Of a stretch of DNA of 64,000 nucleotides, positions 37,397 through 48,314 are shown piece by piece. The translations under genes and the position numbers were made by a program. The stretch's first letter is position 1. Each line of letters begins with the position of its first letter. Origin of the DNA: Stromatinia cepivora (lineage: Eukaryota; Ascomycota; Leotiomycetes; Helotiales; Sclerotiniaceae); contig RCTD01000035.1 of the NCBI GenBank assembly GCA_014898415.1, positions 310,001-374,000 of the forward strand, in the 5' to 3' direction. Below the pieces are notes generated by a model, which was not told the origin of the DNA, did not search any database, and saw only the letters and a program-made list of their open reading frames with translations.

Positions 37397-39826
37397 ATGG
37401 ATTATTCGCCAATACTTCCTATGGGCGATCTTACAGCCTTACCGATGTCTACTTCTGGCAGCGGTGCGCCCCAGGCCCTTGGAGCCCATTACTTCCCAGT
37501 AGAAGTTCCGAAGGAAGTCCCAGCCCACCGGGAAAGGCTATCATTGAAGCAGACTGGCCAACTCTCAAGCCACTTATCCACCGTCTTTATATCAATAAGA
37601 ATTTGATATTCCCCAAAGTCAAAGAGGCCTTGAATGTCGAATACGGGTACAATATCACGTAAGTTTCCCCGTGGTAAACATGTCTTTTGGAATTTGGAGA
37701 ACCTAATGCCTTAATGAGAGAAAAAGAAAACGACAATTCACTCGAAAAATTGAAAAAATGGGGCTTCAGAAAGAACTTTAGGAAAGATGAAAGAGAAGAA
37801 ATCGTGAAGGGTGGAGAAATCCCGCAAAGACTCATCCACGATTCACGAGTCAATCAAAAACGAGTTGAGCGCTTACAGAGGAGAAATGATACGCGCATGA
37901 GTGTCGGATCAGAAAATCATAGCAATGGCATGCTCTCAACTCAAGATCACACGCTCTTTAAAACAATTAAAATTGTCGAAGAAGATCCTGAAAGCCACGA
38001 CAGAATATCTGGAGAGATTCCCGCGTCAGACAGTCCGGGCGACGCGATCATCACAGGGGCAGTGGACCCATGGTCATTTACTCAGGCAGCCGACGACAGC
38101 TCTCGACTTCCCTGGTTAACTCAATTGTTTGCACTGCTTGAGATTGAAGAAGCCATCGCGTCCACAAGTCTGGGCAACGTGAATGGGGTGGGTGTTGAAG
38201 AAGGGCATTTCATATCCGGGACGTAGTTGAAAGAACTTTCCAATCCATGCAACAAGCTTTCCATATTTGCCGAATCAAACTCGGCTCGGCAACATAGCTT
38301 CCACCAACAAGGTCCGAGAATCACAAATACCACACCATGGACCTGCGGTGCGACAATGTCCCAATCTTCTTGGAGTCCTCTATTCGAGATTGACATCTTC
38401 CCAAGATCTAGGAACTTCAACGAATGCGCACACAATGGTTGGATCTATTCAATGCCATTGTTGAGAAGGGAGGCTATAGAGTGCAAGAACAAATTGTCGA
38501 AATTGAAATTGATTCTGCCCGCAAATTCTCCAGGAATTATATCGACTTTAGAACACTTGGCCTTTATATATCTACAACAAGGCTCTCTCGCTGACTTCAT
38601 AAAGGTATGCAAAGAACTTCTTCATGCGAGACAAAAAGACCTATGTCCCAATACTTATAAAATGGTGGAAACGATTTTGTGGATGATCGATGTTTACGTT
38701 TCATCATCTCGGTCCAAGACTGGAATAAAGCTTCATAGCATTCTGCATCACATAATACAGAGAAATCTGAGCTGGCAACATCCGTTACATATTAAATCAT
38801 CTTATTTGATGGCCAAAATACCCCGTCCGGCGGGCGAAGATCACCTTGCTGAAGCTACAATCCGTCCTTTGGCACAGCTAGCTTTGGTCACCTTGGGGCC
38901 CAACAACCGATTAACTTGTGAAGTGATGACTTTACTTTCTAGAATATTGAGAAATGAAGGCCTAATGGCAGATGCCGATAGGCTTGGTAGATATAATCTT
39001 CAGGTATTCGAGAAATTGAATTGTACGTGGCCTCGGCTTTTTTATGAAAACGCGTGGAATCTCGCGAGCATATTGAAGGCACGAGGACTTTACAAAGGAA
39101 GTATCGATTTGTGCCATCACATGTTGAAGTTTGCAGCCGAAACAAAGTGTGGTGAAGAAGAAGCATACTTCAATGCTAAAATGGTAATCGCCGATGTCCT
39201 TTTAGATGAAAACAAAATATCAGAGTCAGTTGATATATACACAGGAATTAGAAGTTCCTATCTCATCCGATGGTGTGATAGAAAACGTTTCGAAAGGCTT
39301 TTAGCGAGCGGATTAGCTACGGCTCTTTTGAGGCAGGGAAATATTTGGGAAGCTCCTATTACTCTAAAAAAAATGGATCAGGTCAGTAGTCTTATGGCAT
39401 GGATGGAACCATCCAGATGTCTTCACATCTTGCCGAGCTATTAGGGACTGCTATGGAAGACTTTCACTATACCATGAGGCTTTGGCCTTTTATGTGAAAC
39501 TTGTGGAGAAATGGAAGGCAGTGGCAAAAAAGGGTCCGGGAATCGAATACCGGATCAATAAAACTGAAGATTGGATCTACGACGTCCGAAAATTGATCAG
39601 GGAAAACAACGAAAGTAGTCATGAAGATGATAAAGATGGAACAAGCACTAGTAGTATCAGAATCGAAGATTGTGATGTTCACAATGACGATGAGGCTCAG
39701 TTCAAAGATCGCGGGCTGAGCTTGGACGATATTTTTAATACGGAGCAAGACACTTCTGAGGATATGAGCTTTGAAGAGCTGGGTCTCAATGAGGATTTCT
39801 TTAAAAACTCTCTGGGCGGGGTGTAA
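37397..39826 (+). pseudogene. Clr5-domain / TPR-like protein, frame broken several times
   Basis: The likely start is ATG 37,397 (MDYSPILPMGDL). The Clr5 DNA-binding-like domain is split: ADWPTLKPLIHRLYINKN before a 60-nt intron (37,659-37,718) and EKLKKWGFRKN after it. The C-terminal half is TPR-like (STLEHLAFIYLQQGSLADFI; LVTLGPNNRLTCEVMTLL; YGRLSLYHEALAFYVKLVEK) with an acidic tail ending 39,826. Going from one recognisable segment to the next needs frame changes near 37,535, 38,215, 38,500 and 39,390, with in-frame stops at 38,224 and 38,287. Clr5 proteins are often nuclear or of unknown role in fungi. It is a pseudogene unless these are assembly indels. Confidence 0.65.
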
Positions 39827-40144
39827 TTTCGAATTAGGGTTTCATTTCGCCGTCCGGACACCACTCGGGGATTTTGATCAAATATATAGCGCATCATACA
39901 TTTCATATCATTTCGAACCTTTTCTTACTTTTTTTGAACCAGGGTGACTTCTGCTACAATATTAGTAACAGTAAACAGAAGCTCGAACAATATAAGGTTC
40001 TCAACAGTTCGATAGTGAAAGAGCTCCTGATCAAGGAATCGATGAATATCTCGCTAGATTACTCGTCTACCGGTATATCATCTCGTAAACATCAACCTAG
40101 TGTATGTACAGCATCACCATCCTCCACATAATTGCACCATCTCC
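39827..40144. other. Intergenic, nothing supported
   Basis: 3' flank of the Clr5 gene. A plus-strand ORF at 39,874-40,131 (85 aa) begins with a hydrophobic stretch but has no recognisable family and is probably chance. Confidence 0.5.
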
Positions 40145-40640
40145 CTAAACCCTCGTCTTCTCATCAACAACATGTCTCCCCTCCTCACTCCTCCATATCC
40201 CACTAAAACTCATCTCCCTGACTCTCTGTCCCTTCCACATCAAAAGCGCAGTACACGATAGTCTGCTACTTCCAAAAATGCCCTCGTGCCATACATCACT
40301 CTACATCTACATTCGCAATCTACGGTTTAATATAAAACAATACTCTAAATCGAAAGGTTTCCCGGTAGAAATCAACAGCTAGAGATGCTTCTACTGGATT
40401 ACCGATAAAACATTCGTTGATACAATTCACGGTGATAGGAATAATGCATAAGGAACCGAATGTGACAGAGACGGTTGCGAGCGCGAGGACTGCCCAGCCG
40501 AGGTAGTAGAGTAGATCAGCGCCGGGGAGGCAGGGTAATATGGGATTGAGGAGACAGAGGGCGTGCAGACGGTATCCGGAGACCCAGACGCCTTATTGTA
40601 TTTTTGGGCGATGTAGAGGAGAACTCGGTCGGAGGGATAT
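40145..40640 (-). pseudogene. MFS transporter, C-terminal remnant
   Basis: Minus-strand pieces match the last third of fungal major facilitator transporters. LYIAQKYNKA (near 40,610) shifts frame into GVWVSGYRLHALCLLNPILP, then AVLALATVSVTFGSLCIIPI and NCINECFIGNPVEASLAV (to a stop at 40,320). After another frame change come LLMWKGQRVREMSFSGIW and a tail SEEGRHVVDEKTRV ending at 40,145. I find no N-terminal half upstream (40,640-41,800). So this is a truncated, frameshifted leftover of about 150 codons from a family normally near 500 aa. Confidence 0.72.
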
Positions 40641-41801
40641 TAGTCGTAGAAGAGGGTAAAGAAACTACCTGGTACGTAACATTTCTTTGCATATGGAATA
40701 GGAAGGTATCTGTTTTGGTGTAACTTCCGTTCAATAGTCGATGAACAGGACTGAGTGTAGGGCTTTGAAGATCATCAAACGAATATTTCTACAGATAATT
40801 AGGAGCGAAGACCTCGTGTCACCGATCGTCTCTAGACTAGGGGTATTATGGAAAGCGAAGAAAAAGCAGAGCTTGAGGATATTAAAAAGTAAGATCGCAA
40901 TTATTTAGCTAGGGCTTCGGAGGATGATAAGGATGATGAGAGAGAGGGGGGATTGTCATTTTGCTCAAGACGGATGTGACAGTTGAGAAGGAAAGGAGTA
41001 GAGACGATGGGAGATATAAGTTGAATAGGGATTTCATTGATCCACTGAGGAAACCCCCTTCAAGAGTTAGTTGTAGGTGGATAATGCGTGGTATGAGCAT
41101 GCGATTGAGAATCGGCGGACGGATTTTAGGGCTGTGAGAGAGAGGGTGGATAGTTATAGCGAGGGGGGGGAGGGTGTGTAGATTTGGGAATGAGATATTA
41201 GGAGTTGGTTGGTGTGACGGGCATGGTAATGGAATGAAATGACGGGATCATTACTACGCCAGATGTCATGATAATTTAGAGAAATATCGAATACCAGGAA
41301 CATTTTGCCGTCTAACACATTCCCAATTCTTCCCTCAATTTCAAGAGCACATTAGAGAAGACAGTTATTGAGAAATAAATGTTTAATATATGTTCCTAAA
41401 AAGTACTGCCACTGCAAACGAGAGTCGGGTACTGGCAGTACGAGAATGAGATATGTCTATGCATATCCAACGAATGTTATTTAGTAAGAGAATGATAAAA
41501 CAGGGTATAAACGAATTATAGCGCCCAATGCCTGCCTTTTGTCCATTGCCTTTCGACGTAGTAAGCACCAACCCAAGCCCAGATATGAATGTGGTGTACA
41601 AACGATTGAATGCTCTCCTCTAGCCATAGTCCCCATACTCCTAGATCCTGTGGAGCAGTGCAGATCAAACTTGCCATTGCAAAGTCGAAACATTCCTCAC
41701 TGGTTGAATGATCGTGCTGTCATCATCCTCACTCTATCGTCTCACATCACCATGGAATTTCTATTTGCTACAACGCTCTCCTAACAAATCAACCATCCCT
41801 C
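40641..41801. other. Intergenic, possible further gene debris
   Basis: Short ORFs on both strands, none longer than 81 codons with a recognisable family. A G run lies near 41,163. The rest of the MFS transporter would be expected here but is not legible. Confidence 0.5.
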
Positions 41802-42242
41802 TCACTCATCATCCTCATCCTCAACATCCATCCCATCAATAAAAAGCACCTCCGCCCTCGGCGAACCCGGCGCTTTGGGCGCCAATCTCTTCGGAATAAA
41901 AAACCCAGGTCGTTCGTAGAAATAATGAGGTTTAGGACTATCTGGCATTCTCCTATAGATCAATTCACTAGGATGACGAGATTCATATCTGGAAGGAGGT
42001 TCAAGAAATGGTGATGAAGGCTGTGAGATTCGTGATTGGGATGAGGGTGTGGATGATGTGGAGGATGCGGAAAGAGAGCGCATGAGTGTTAGTGGTTGGG
42101 GGCTGGATTGGTAGATGTGTGTTGATGTGCTTGATGATGTTGAGGTCGTAGAGGAGGTTGAGGGGGAGCGAGTGAGTGCTCTGTTTTTAGATATACAAGC
42201 GGTAGTTGAGGTGGAATTGTAGGAAGTGGTTGATGAGGACAT
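41802..42242 (-). CDS. Ser/Thr-rich hypothetical protein
   Basis: 146 aa, single exon, ATG at 42,242. Residues 1-75 are mostly Ser and Thr (STTSYNSTSTT, SSTTSTSSSTSTH), so disordered. Residues 80-135 are more ordered, with Pro and aromatic residues (PPSRYESRHPSELIYRRMP; HYFYERPGFFIPKRLAPK). The end is strongly acidic (MDVEDEDDE). There is no signal peptide or membrane segment. I do not recognise the family. Continuous openness and the composition shift from Ser-rich to a conserved-looking C-terminal block support a real gene. Confidence 0.55.
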   Translation of the reverse strand: MSSSTTSYNSTSTTACISKNRALTRSPSTSSTTSTSSSTSTHIYQSSPQPLTLMRSLSASSTSSTPSSQSRISQPSSPFLEPPSRYESRHPSELIYRRMPDSPKPHYFYERPGFFIPKRLAPKAPGSPRAEVLFIDGMDVEDEDDE

Positions 42243-42557
42243 TTTGGTTGGTGATTGTGGAGTAATTGGTTTCGATGACTTCCAACTTGAGATTTAAGGA
42301 ATGATTCTCCAAGAGACGTAAATGAATGTAGCATATAAGTAAAGAGTGTGTATTCAGACCGCTCTCTCGCAATCCAGTAATGACCCAACAGCAAAAAGTA
42401 CAACAAACACGCACGTCATTCAATAATTCCAAGTGACGAACAAACGTAAAATGAGACGATTAAAGAAAGACAAGAAGAAAAGATTGGCCGTAAACTATCG
42501 GTACCAAGAACAAGAATGAGAACAAAAACAGGGAGAAACGTCCAATACATAAAGACC

Positions 42558-42927
42558 TCAAATGAGGCTCATCGACCATTTTGCATCAACTGTTCCTTGG
42601 ATCTCTTCCTGGAGTTCCTTCCCCATCACATAATTAAAAAATAGGAAGATTATGATCATTCCTACAGACCACATGGCATCCATACACTCCATATTTCATG
42701 CACATATCACCGTGCTAATAAGGAATGCACGTATATTTGTGGGGAAATCATCCATTTCATCCATAGCTTTATGTATGAGATTTCTAATGACCCATGACGC
42801 TGGGATAAGTATCGCATTGACCAATAGGAAGAGGGTGGGGGGAACTAGGTGGATGTTGTGCCTGGTGCAAGGTTGAGTACGGCGCAGTATGGTGGAATTG
42901 ATGTGATGTTGGTATTGTGAATAAAGT
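42558..42927 (-). pseudogene. Possible degenerate small membrane protein
   Basis: One minus-strand frame reads HLVPPTLFLLVNAILIPASW then IHKAMDEMDDFPTN and IRAFLISTVICA, a TGA stop, then MWSVGMIIIFLFFNYVMGKE and LQEEIQGTVDAKW to TGA at 42,558. Two hydrophobic segments with charged connectors resemble the small membrane ORFs further right. There is no good ATG at the front and one internal stop. It could be chance. Confidence 0.3.
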
Positions 42928-43334
42928 TAATCGTGAGCTAATTTACACCGATAAGCAAAGGTGTGTGAAAAGTGGGAGGACTTATCTTGTTTAGACCTGC
43001 TCCATGGTATCCTTTCAAATTTGTCATCCCCCGTTCCGAAGCCGGAACACATATCCCATCTCCCTATTTCTCCATCAAATTCATTATCAGTACGTCTATC
43101 GCGACGCGCTTCAGTTGGTGGTCCCATCCCATCTCCAAGAACCTAATTGACCCATCTCTAGAAATAGAAATAAAATTAGCACAGGACATAGAAAGGCACT
43201 TGCTCGGCATTGCGCCTCGCCCCCCAGTTATCAAGCGTTTCGATATAAATCCTCTGCTCATTATCACGAAAAACATACGGACCGAATGTGATGCTGTAGT
43301 ATGGTGAAAAACTTTCCTGCTCTAATCGGAATTC
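42927..43334 (-). pseudogene. Possible spliced gene fragment, family unknown
   Basis: A minus-strand frame from 43,334 to 43,200 (SFSPYYSITFGPYVFRDNEQ, IYIETLDNWGARRNAEQ) joins in phase 0, over a plausible 57-nt intron (GTGCCT...TTAG, 43,199-43,143), to 43,142-42,927 (VLGDGMGPPTEARRDRR onward). Each part looks protein-like, but no ATG precedes it in frame (TGA just upstream). It is either a 3' gene fragment or chance. Confidence 0.3.
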
Positions 43335-44113
43335 TCATTCGGTGTCAGAGCGTGTCCACTTTTCCTGTGTCAGCCCAGGCTTTCTTTAATATAATATGCA
43401 GTAAATAAAATTGTCGGGATTGAGAAAGAATGGTAGGAATAGGTGAAAATAACCAAGTGGTTTTGTGATGAATTTACTTATGTGATGAGAATTTACAAAT
43501 GTGTAATGAATTTGAGTAGTCGAATTTGGAATAGGCGCCAAGTCAAGGAAATGAAGGAGAACGTTTAATTTTTGTAAAAAAAAAAAAGTAGTCTTACAAT
43601 TAATTCTTCGCCTCTTATCTTACATTCTAATGATTCAGTAGATGGCAAAGTTTAAACCCGAGTTTTGCATCAGAGATAACCAATCAAAGTTCAATAAGAG
43701 TACCTCTAAGTCTTTAAATATCCAGATTTCTAGGCATTGGTTATCTCTTTCTGTCTCTACTTCCACCATAAAGTCCTTCGGTTGCGTACCGCATTGGCCA
43801 CGGATTAGCCATTGGTCTACATGCAGGCAACACGGAAAAGTCATTTGAAAATGACATCTCGCAGGTCGTTGATCGGAACCAGGATTTTTCAATAACGAGT
43901 GACATCGATTCTAACAATGAGCGTTGAGTTAGAGCTCGAAATAAGGTGGATAGGTTGTCGAAAACAAATAAGCGAGCCCCTTCATAATGGTAGCCACTTA
44001 CAAATATAGTTTAGACTTTCTATCTGGTTTGGCAGATAGGTTCTAATTTCATGAAGTACATACAATAGGTATAATAAGCAACACAGAAATAATTAGTATT
44101 CAATTAGATTCCC
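43335..44113. other. Intergenic, nothing supported
   Basis: A/T-leaning spacer downstream of the amidase, with a 12-base A run near 43,576. Overlapping ORFs at 43,635-43,892 on both strands have no recognisable features. Confidence 0.55.
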
Positions 44114-46057
44114 TTAAACGTATTCAACAAATGGTAATCCAGTTTGCTCTTGAATGATTTCTAACGCCTGAATAACCTTCTCATCCTCGTACCTACGAAC
44201 AGAATATTAGCAACGATTAATTTCAACTGTTGTGATGACTTACCTTCTACCTATCAACTGCAAGCTAATAGGTGCGTCCTTATAACCCTCGGCTCTATAT
44301 TTTTCCCATAAATCCCAATTGTACTTGTCCCTGTCATTTCTCGGAGTGTACGTCTCTTTGGCGTTGTCTTTTGTGACATCTACCTTATCCACTGGAAATA
44401 CTATGGCCGGATAATCTAACAGATTCCACTGCGAGGTGTATCCCCACCATTTAGCGGTATCTAGTTTTGGCGCACTCCCTGGTCCAACTGGAGACAATAT
44501 GACGTCTACCATTCCTTCCAGCTCGCCATTTGGTGCTTTTGAAGTCGCTGTTTCGTTCCAAATCTTTGCATATTCAGTACGATAGTTGTCTCGTCGTACT
44601 TGGGAGTTCCACATCGAGGCAATGCTGTGTAATTGTACGTGCTGGTTTTGAGTGATGATGTGCTCAGTGAGAGGCCGGAGGGATTCTCCAGATTCTTTTA
44701 TTGCATCGAGTTCTTGCACTCCACCATCAGGAAAATATAGATTGGCCTAAACGAAATTAGTGGTGGAGACGTCGCAGAAGACATCATGCTCACAATGATT
44801 TCCCAAGCGAGGCCATGCTTGTACGGTTTCCACTCAACCACTTCTATATTGTCATTCGTTTTGAGCTTGTCCACGACTTGCTGCAATGCTCTAGTAACTG
44901 GCGGATGTGGTTTCACAACCCCATCATCCCATAAAATAGCGACCTTCAATTTCTTACCAGGAAAGAAATCTTCTTCTTTCCAAGGAAAAGGCAAAAGAGA
45001 GGGTTCTTTATACCAAGGCTTCGCATCAATGAGTGTTTTCATGAAGACTTTGCAGCCCTCCAAGCTTGTTGATAATGGTCCGATTGTGGGAACGATGTGT
45101 TCAGCACCAGCCATCGTTGCAGTCCATCCGTCTACTGGTAGCCGCCGTGTTGTTGGCTTCATACCATATAAGCCTGTACAAAGGTAAGCATGTTTCCATT
45201 AAACTACTTCACTCTCTCCATTACCATTGTTTGCCGCTGGTGAACGGATTGAACCACCAATATCAGTTCCAATACCAAGACATGAGCCCCTGAACCCAAC
45301 CAATGCTCCTTCACCACCAGAAGAGCCGCCACAAGTCAACGTGGTATTAAATGGGTTTACAGTCACTCTACCAAAAACATCAGCGGGGTCAGTTTAAGCT
45401 GCCTGAGGAATTTACCCGTATATGTTGTTACTCGTCTCTAAATGCATTAGGGTCTGAGGCTGTGTGGTTCTAGCATATAAAATTGCACCTGCATTCAATA
45501 GAATTTCCAGAATATGTGAATCGACTGGACTTGTCCTGCCAACCCAAGCAACGAATCCCGCATTATGATCCAAATCTTTGATCCCAATGTGTTCTTTTAC
45601 GCTTATCGGTATGCCGTGAAGGGGACCAAGAGTCTTTCCATTCGTTTTGAGATATTCATCTAGGTACTTCGCACGAGAAAGGGCTCGCTCGGGTAATAAT
45701 TCGGTGATGCAATTAGTCTGAATATCGATTAGTCTCAAGTAAAATCGTATAAATGGGTAAACATACCACTCTTTGCGCCAATCCAGCTCTTCTCAAGAAT
45801 GCGTTCGTCACCTCGGTTGAACTTAACTCTCCTTTTGCAAGTTTAGCCACCAGATCTTCGACTGCAGCTTCAGTAATTTTTATCTCATCAGATGTGAGTA
45901 CTTGTTTTGCAATTGATAATGTGTTCAATGGGATGTTAGTGATATCCGGGACAGTTGGCTCGACAGCTGCGATAGTCTCATCGCGGTATCTTTGTCTATC
46001 TTTGGCGACCTCCTGCCAAGATGCACCGGATGCTGTTGTTACTATTGCAGGTGCCAT
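44114..46057 (-). CDS. Amidase (amidase-signature family, acetamidase-like)
   Basis: Hydrolyses a carboxylic amide to acid and ammonia. Six exons: 46,057-45,767; 45,717-45,416; 45,367-45,225; 45,173-44,794; 44,746-44,244; 44,192-44,114, with introns of 47-51 nt, all GT-AG with compatible phases. The product is 565 aa from [11 protein letters not shown], close to fungal amdS enzymes. Catalytic triad: Lys138 (GIPISVKEH), cis-Ser213 (GGSSGGEG) and nucleophile Ser237 (GTDIGGSIR), with the 75- and 24-residue spacings known for fatty-acid amide hydrolase. NLYFPDGG and DYPAIVFPV are further family landmarks. An in-frame ATG at 46,201 would add 48 residues, but the shorter start fits better. The substrate cannot be told. 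Confidence 0.93.
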
Positions 46058-46201
46058 GCTAAATGAGAAATAACTATTTGGTGAAGATGGAATAGATGAC
46101 GGCAAACCTAGAGAGGTTTGGATTTGAAGACTATTTAAAAGGAAACCGTGTACAAACCTAAAGCATGTCGTATTTACATTTATAAGAGCTTGTCTTTCCA
46201 T

Positions 46202-46594
46202 TATCAGTGGAGACGATAAGGAAAGGGAAGCTTCAGATGATCGAATGTGTTATCGTAAATTTCTGGACAACGGAGGGGGTAGGTGGTTGAAAGTGCCATT
46301 CCTAAACTGGAAAGTCCCCACGATAACGTGGATGATAACCTACCGTATACGATACGCGGGCGGTAAAAACTGGCAAAATAGATTGAAGCTTTGTATTCTA
46401 TTCTATTAGAAACAATCTTCAAATGCCCTTCGCAAACCGCTGGAACCCGATATCCTATACCATAATCCGTTTCAAGCTGCAGATTTCAAACTTTAAACTC
46501 CAAACTCCATTTCCATAGACCGGGTATAATTCCACCATTTCATTTTCCTGCTTTCGCTGTACGGTTGCCGGCATTCAATGGGTCTCACTCATCC
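46202..46594. other. Intergenic spacer
   Basis: Amidase 5' region (46,058-46,300) and 3' flank of the next minus-strand gene. No supported ORF. Confidence 0.6.
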
Positions 46595-47125
46595 TCAAAA
46601 TGGGTGTCCCCAATTGAATGCGAAGCCAACAGCAATAATTGTCAAAGTAATCAAAATCATGCTAACCAGCCATTTGCAGACATCCTCAGCATGGCCTATA
46701 TCCAGATCCTCGTCGTTCAACATCTCTAATTCGGTTTGTGTTTGTATGTATAAAGCTTCATAGGACGGTGGTGGAGGTTGGTTCGAATCTATCGTGATAA
46801 TGAAGGGGTCATCTCGGTAAGATTCTTGGTATTGAAGCGGTATATCGTTTGTATGATCCTGCAACGATGATCCATATTCAGGAGGCCACAATTGAGATAA
46901 TCGGCGTACTCTACTGGCCAAATAATCATGCATTGGCTCATATCCAGGAGGTTCGCTCATATCAGCTTGGTTTTCTTCAATTCCTTCTATAACCTCCGCA
47001 ATTTCATCGTCTGCTGGATCATCATGATACGGTGCGAGAGGTGTTGTATCTTCTTCAGGCAATGGTGGTAACGATTGTGTGAGTCGTGCTCGAGGAATCG
47101 AGGTTAATGGGTGATGGTTGGTCAT
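46595..47125 (-). CDS. PPxY-motif tail-anchored protein
   Basis: 176 aa from ATG 47,125; the frame is open to 47,197 without an earlier ATG, so an upstream exon is possible. The long N-terminal part is acidic and Pro-rich with three PY motifs: PPGYEP, PPEYGS and PPPPSYEAL. One hydrophobic segment near the C terminus (WLVSMILITLTIIAVGFAF) leaves a tail of a few residues (NWGHPF). PY motifs on a membrane protein are the known docking sites for WW domains of Rsp5/Nedd4 ubiquitin ligases and arrestin-like adaptors, so an adaptor role at endomembranes is a reasonable guess. I know no named family for it. Confidence 0.6.
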   Translation of the reverse strand: MTNHHPLTSIPRARLTQSLPPLPEEDTTPLAPYHDDPADDEIAEVIEGIEENQADMSEPPGYEPMHDYLASRVRRLSQLWPPEYGSSLQDHTNDIPLQYQESYRDDPFIITIDSNQPPPPSYEALYIQTQTELEMLNDEDLDIGHAEDVCKWLVSMILITLTIIAVGFAFNWGHPF

Positions 47126-48035
47126 GTCAAATATCGCAGTATCTTGGTATAAGTCGTACTCGATTCGCAGATCCTCAGATCCTTTCACGACAGTCACCGA
47201 TTTCCCTATCGATTATCCAGACACAACAGTAAGTTTTAGATGAAGTTAACCATACGAGAAGGTAGATGGGTATGGCAGCCTGTTATTACTTTGCTACGCC
47301 GCGCTGTTCACGATGATTTTAGCGGCTATGAGATGTCCCCTGCACCGTAAGGCCCGCCAAGCTTCCCTACAACCCGCCCTGAGACCCCTGATACTCTAAC
47401 ACAAGGCACATTTGCGACCACAATTCTCAAAATTGATGTTTCATCTTGTTTTACAAACGAAGAATATCAATGCCATTGGTGTCGCAAGTGTTGCATCGAG
47501 TGTGTTCGGATAAATGAGCTTGATTTGAATGTGAGTCAATACTTTTAACTTCTAATTCATCTCGAATTCTTCATTTCAAGTCACCCTGCCCTATTGATGT
47601 TTTTTTTAAATTCTAGAAGTATGCATAACTTTCTTCATCAATCATTCGTTACTAGCCCTTGCTTTAAATCCTTCCCGGGTTTTCCGTACTCTTATGAAAT
47701 AGCAAGTGCTTCTCCACACAATTATGAGTTGTCAATGCATGACATTCTGTCTGGAAGACGACAAAGGTTTTTTGTCAACCACCATTCTGGCCAGCTTGAG
47801 AGGTTATTGTTCTTTCGCTAAATATGAGTTAAGGAAAGAGAATGTTTCGAAAATAAAGAGAATTGTCCAATCAAAATCTAAAGTCCTTTGTTTCTTTTGT
47901 TCTGGTTCGTAGTAGATTGTCATAATTATGAGAAAGATCATGAACAATCCCAATTGTCCGAGTACATATGCCTCGATGCCCTCTGTCCTTCTTATCATCA
48001 CCAACTACACTCCTGACATAAACCTCCACTTCAAA
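47126..48035. other. Intergenic, one Cys-rich exon-like stretch
   Basis: At about 47,395-47,530 a plus-strand frame reads QCHWCRKCCIEC and meets a GTGAGT donor-like site, but I can connect it to no other exon. ORFs at 47,594-47,912 lack features. Confidence 0.4.
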
Positions 48036-48314
48036 ATGCCCAACTCAATACAAATTGGCATACTTGCCTTCTGCATGGTCGTTCTCGTTGCCATGCTCGC
48101 ATGGGCTTTCTGCTGGCCTCACAAACATCACAGATACGGAATGGATCACTCAAGAAAAGCTGCAAAAAATCGCTCGCGTACCGCTGGTCGGTCGCACAGC
48201 GATATCGAAATGCATCCAAAAAATTGGAATGAGGATGACAGTTCTTCCGGGGTTGGAAAGAAGAGAGCAATGCCCGTGTATGAAGTCGAAAAGGACGAAT
48301 CAACATGGGTGTAG
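48036..48314 (+). CDS. Small single-pass membrane protein
   Basis: 92 aa from ATG 48,036 (MPNSIQIGILAFCMVVLVAM); an in-frame ATG at 47,928 would add 36 residues of unlikely sequence. One N-terminal transmembrane segment (IGILAFCMVVLVAMLAWAFCW) is followed by a basic HKHHRYG and RKAAKNRSR stretch, then a polar tail ending YEVEKDESTWV. By the positive-inside rule the tail should face the cytosol. Family not recognised. The 62,189 ORF has a similar layout. Confidence 0.45.
   Translation: MPNSIQIGILAFCMVVLVAMLAWAFCWPHKHHRYGMDHSRKAAKNRSRTAGRSHSDIEMHPKNWNEDDSSSGVGKKRAMPVYEVEKDESTWV

Noticed and set aside
47395..47540. Cys-rich exon-like stretch (QCHWCRKCCIEC) followed by a GTGAGT donor-like site
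   Set aside because: No partner exon, no start, and the Cys spacing fits no zinc-finger class I know.
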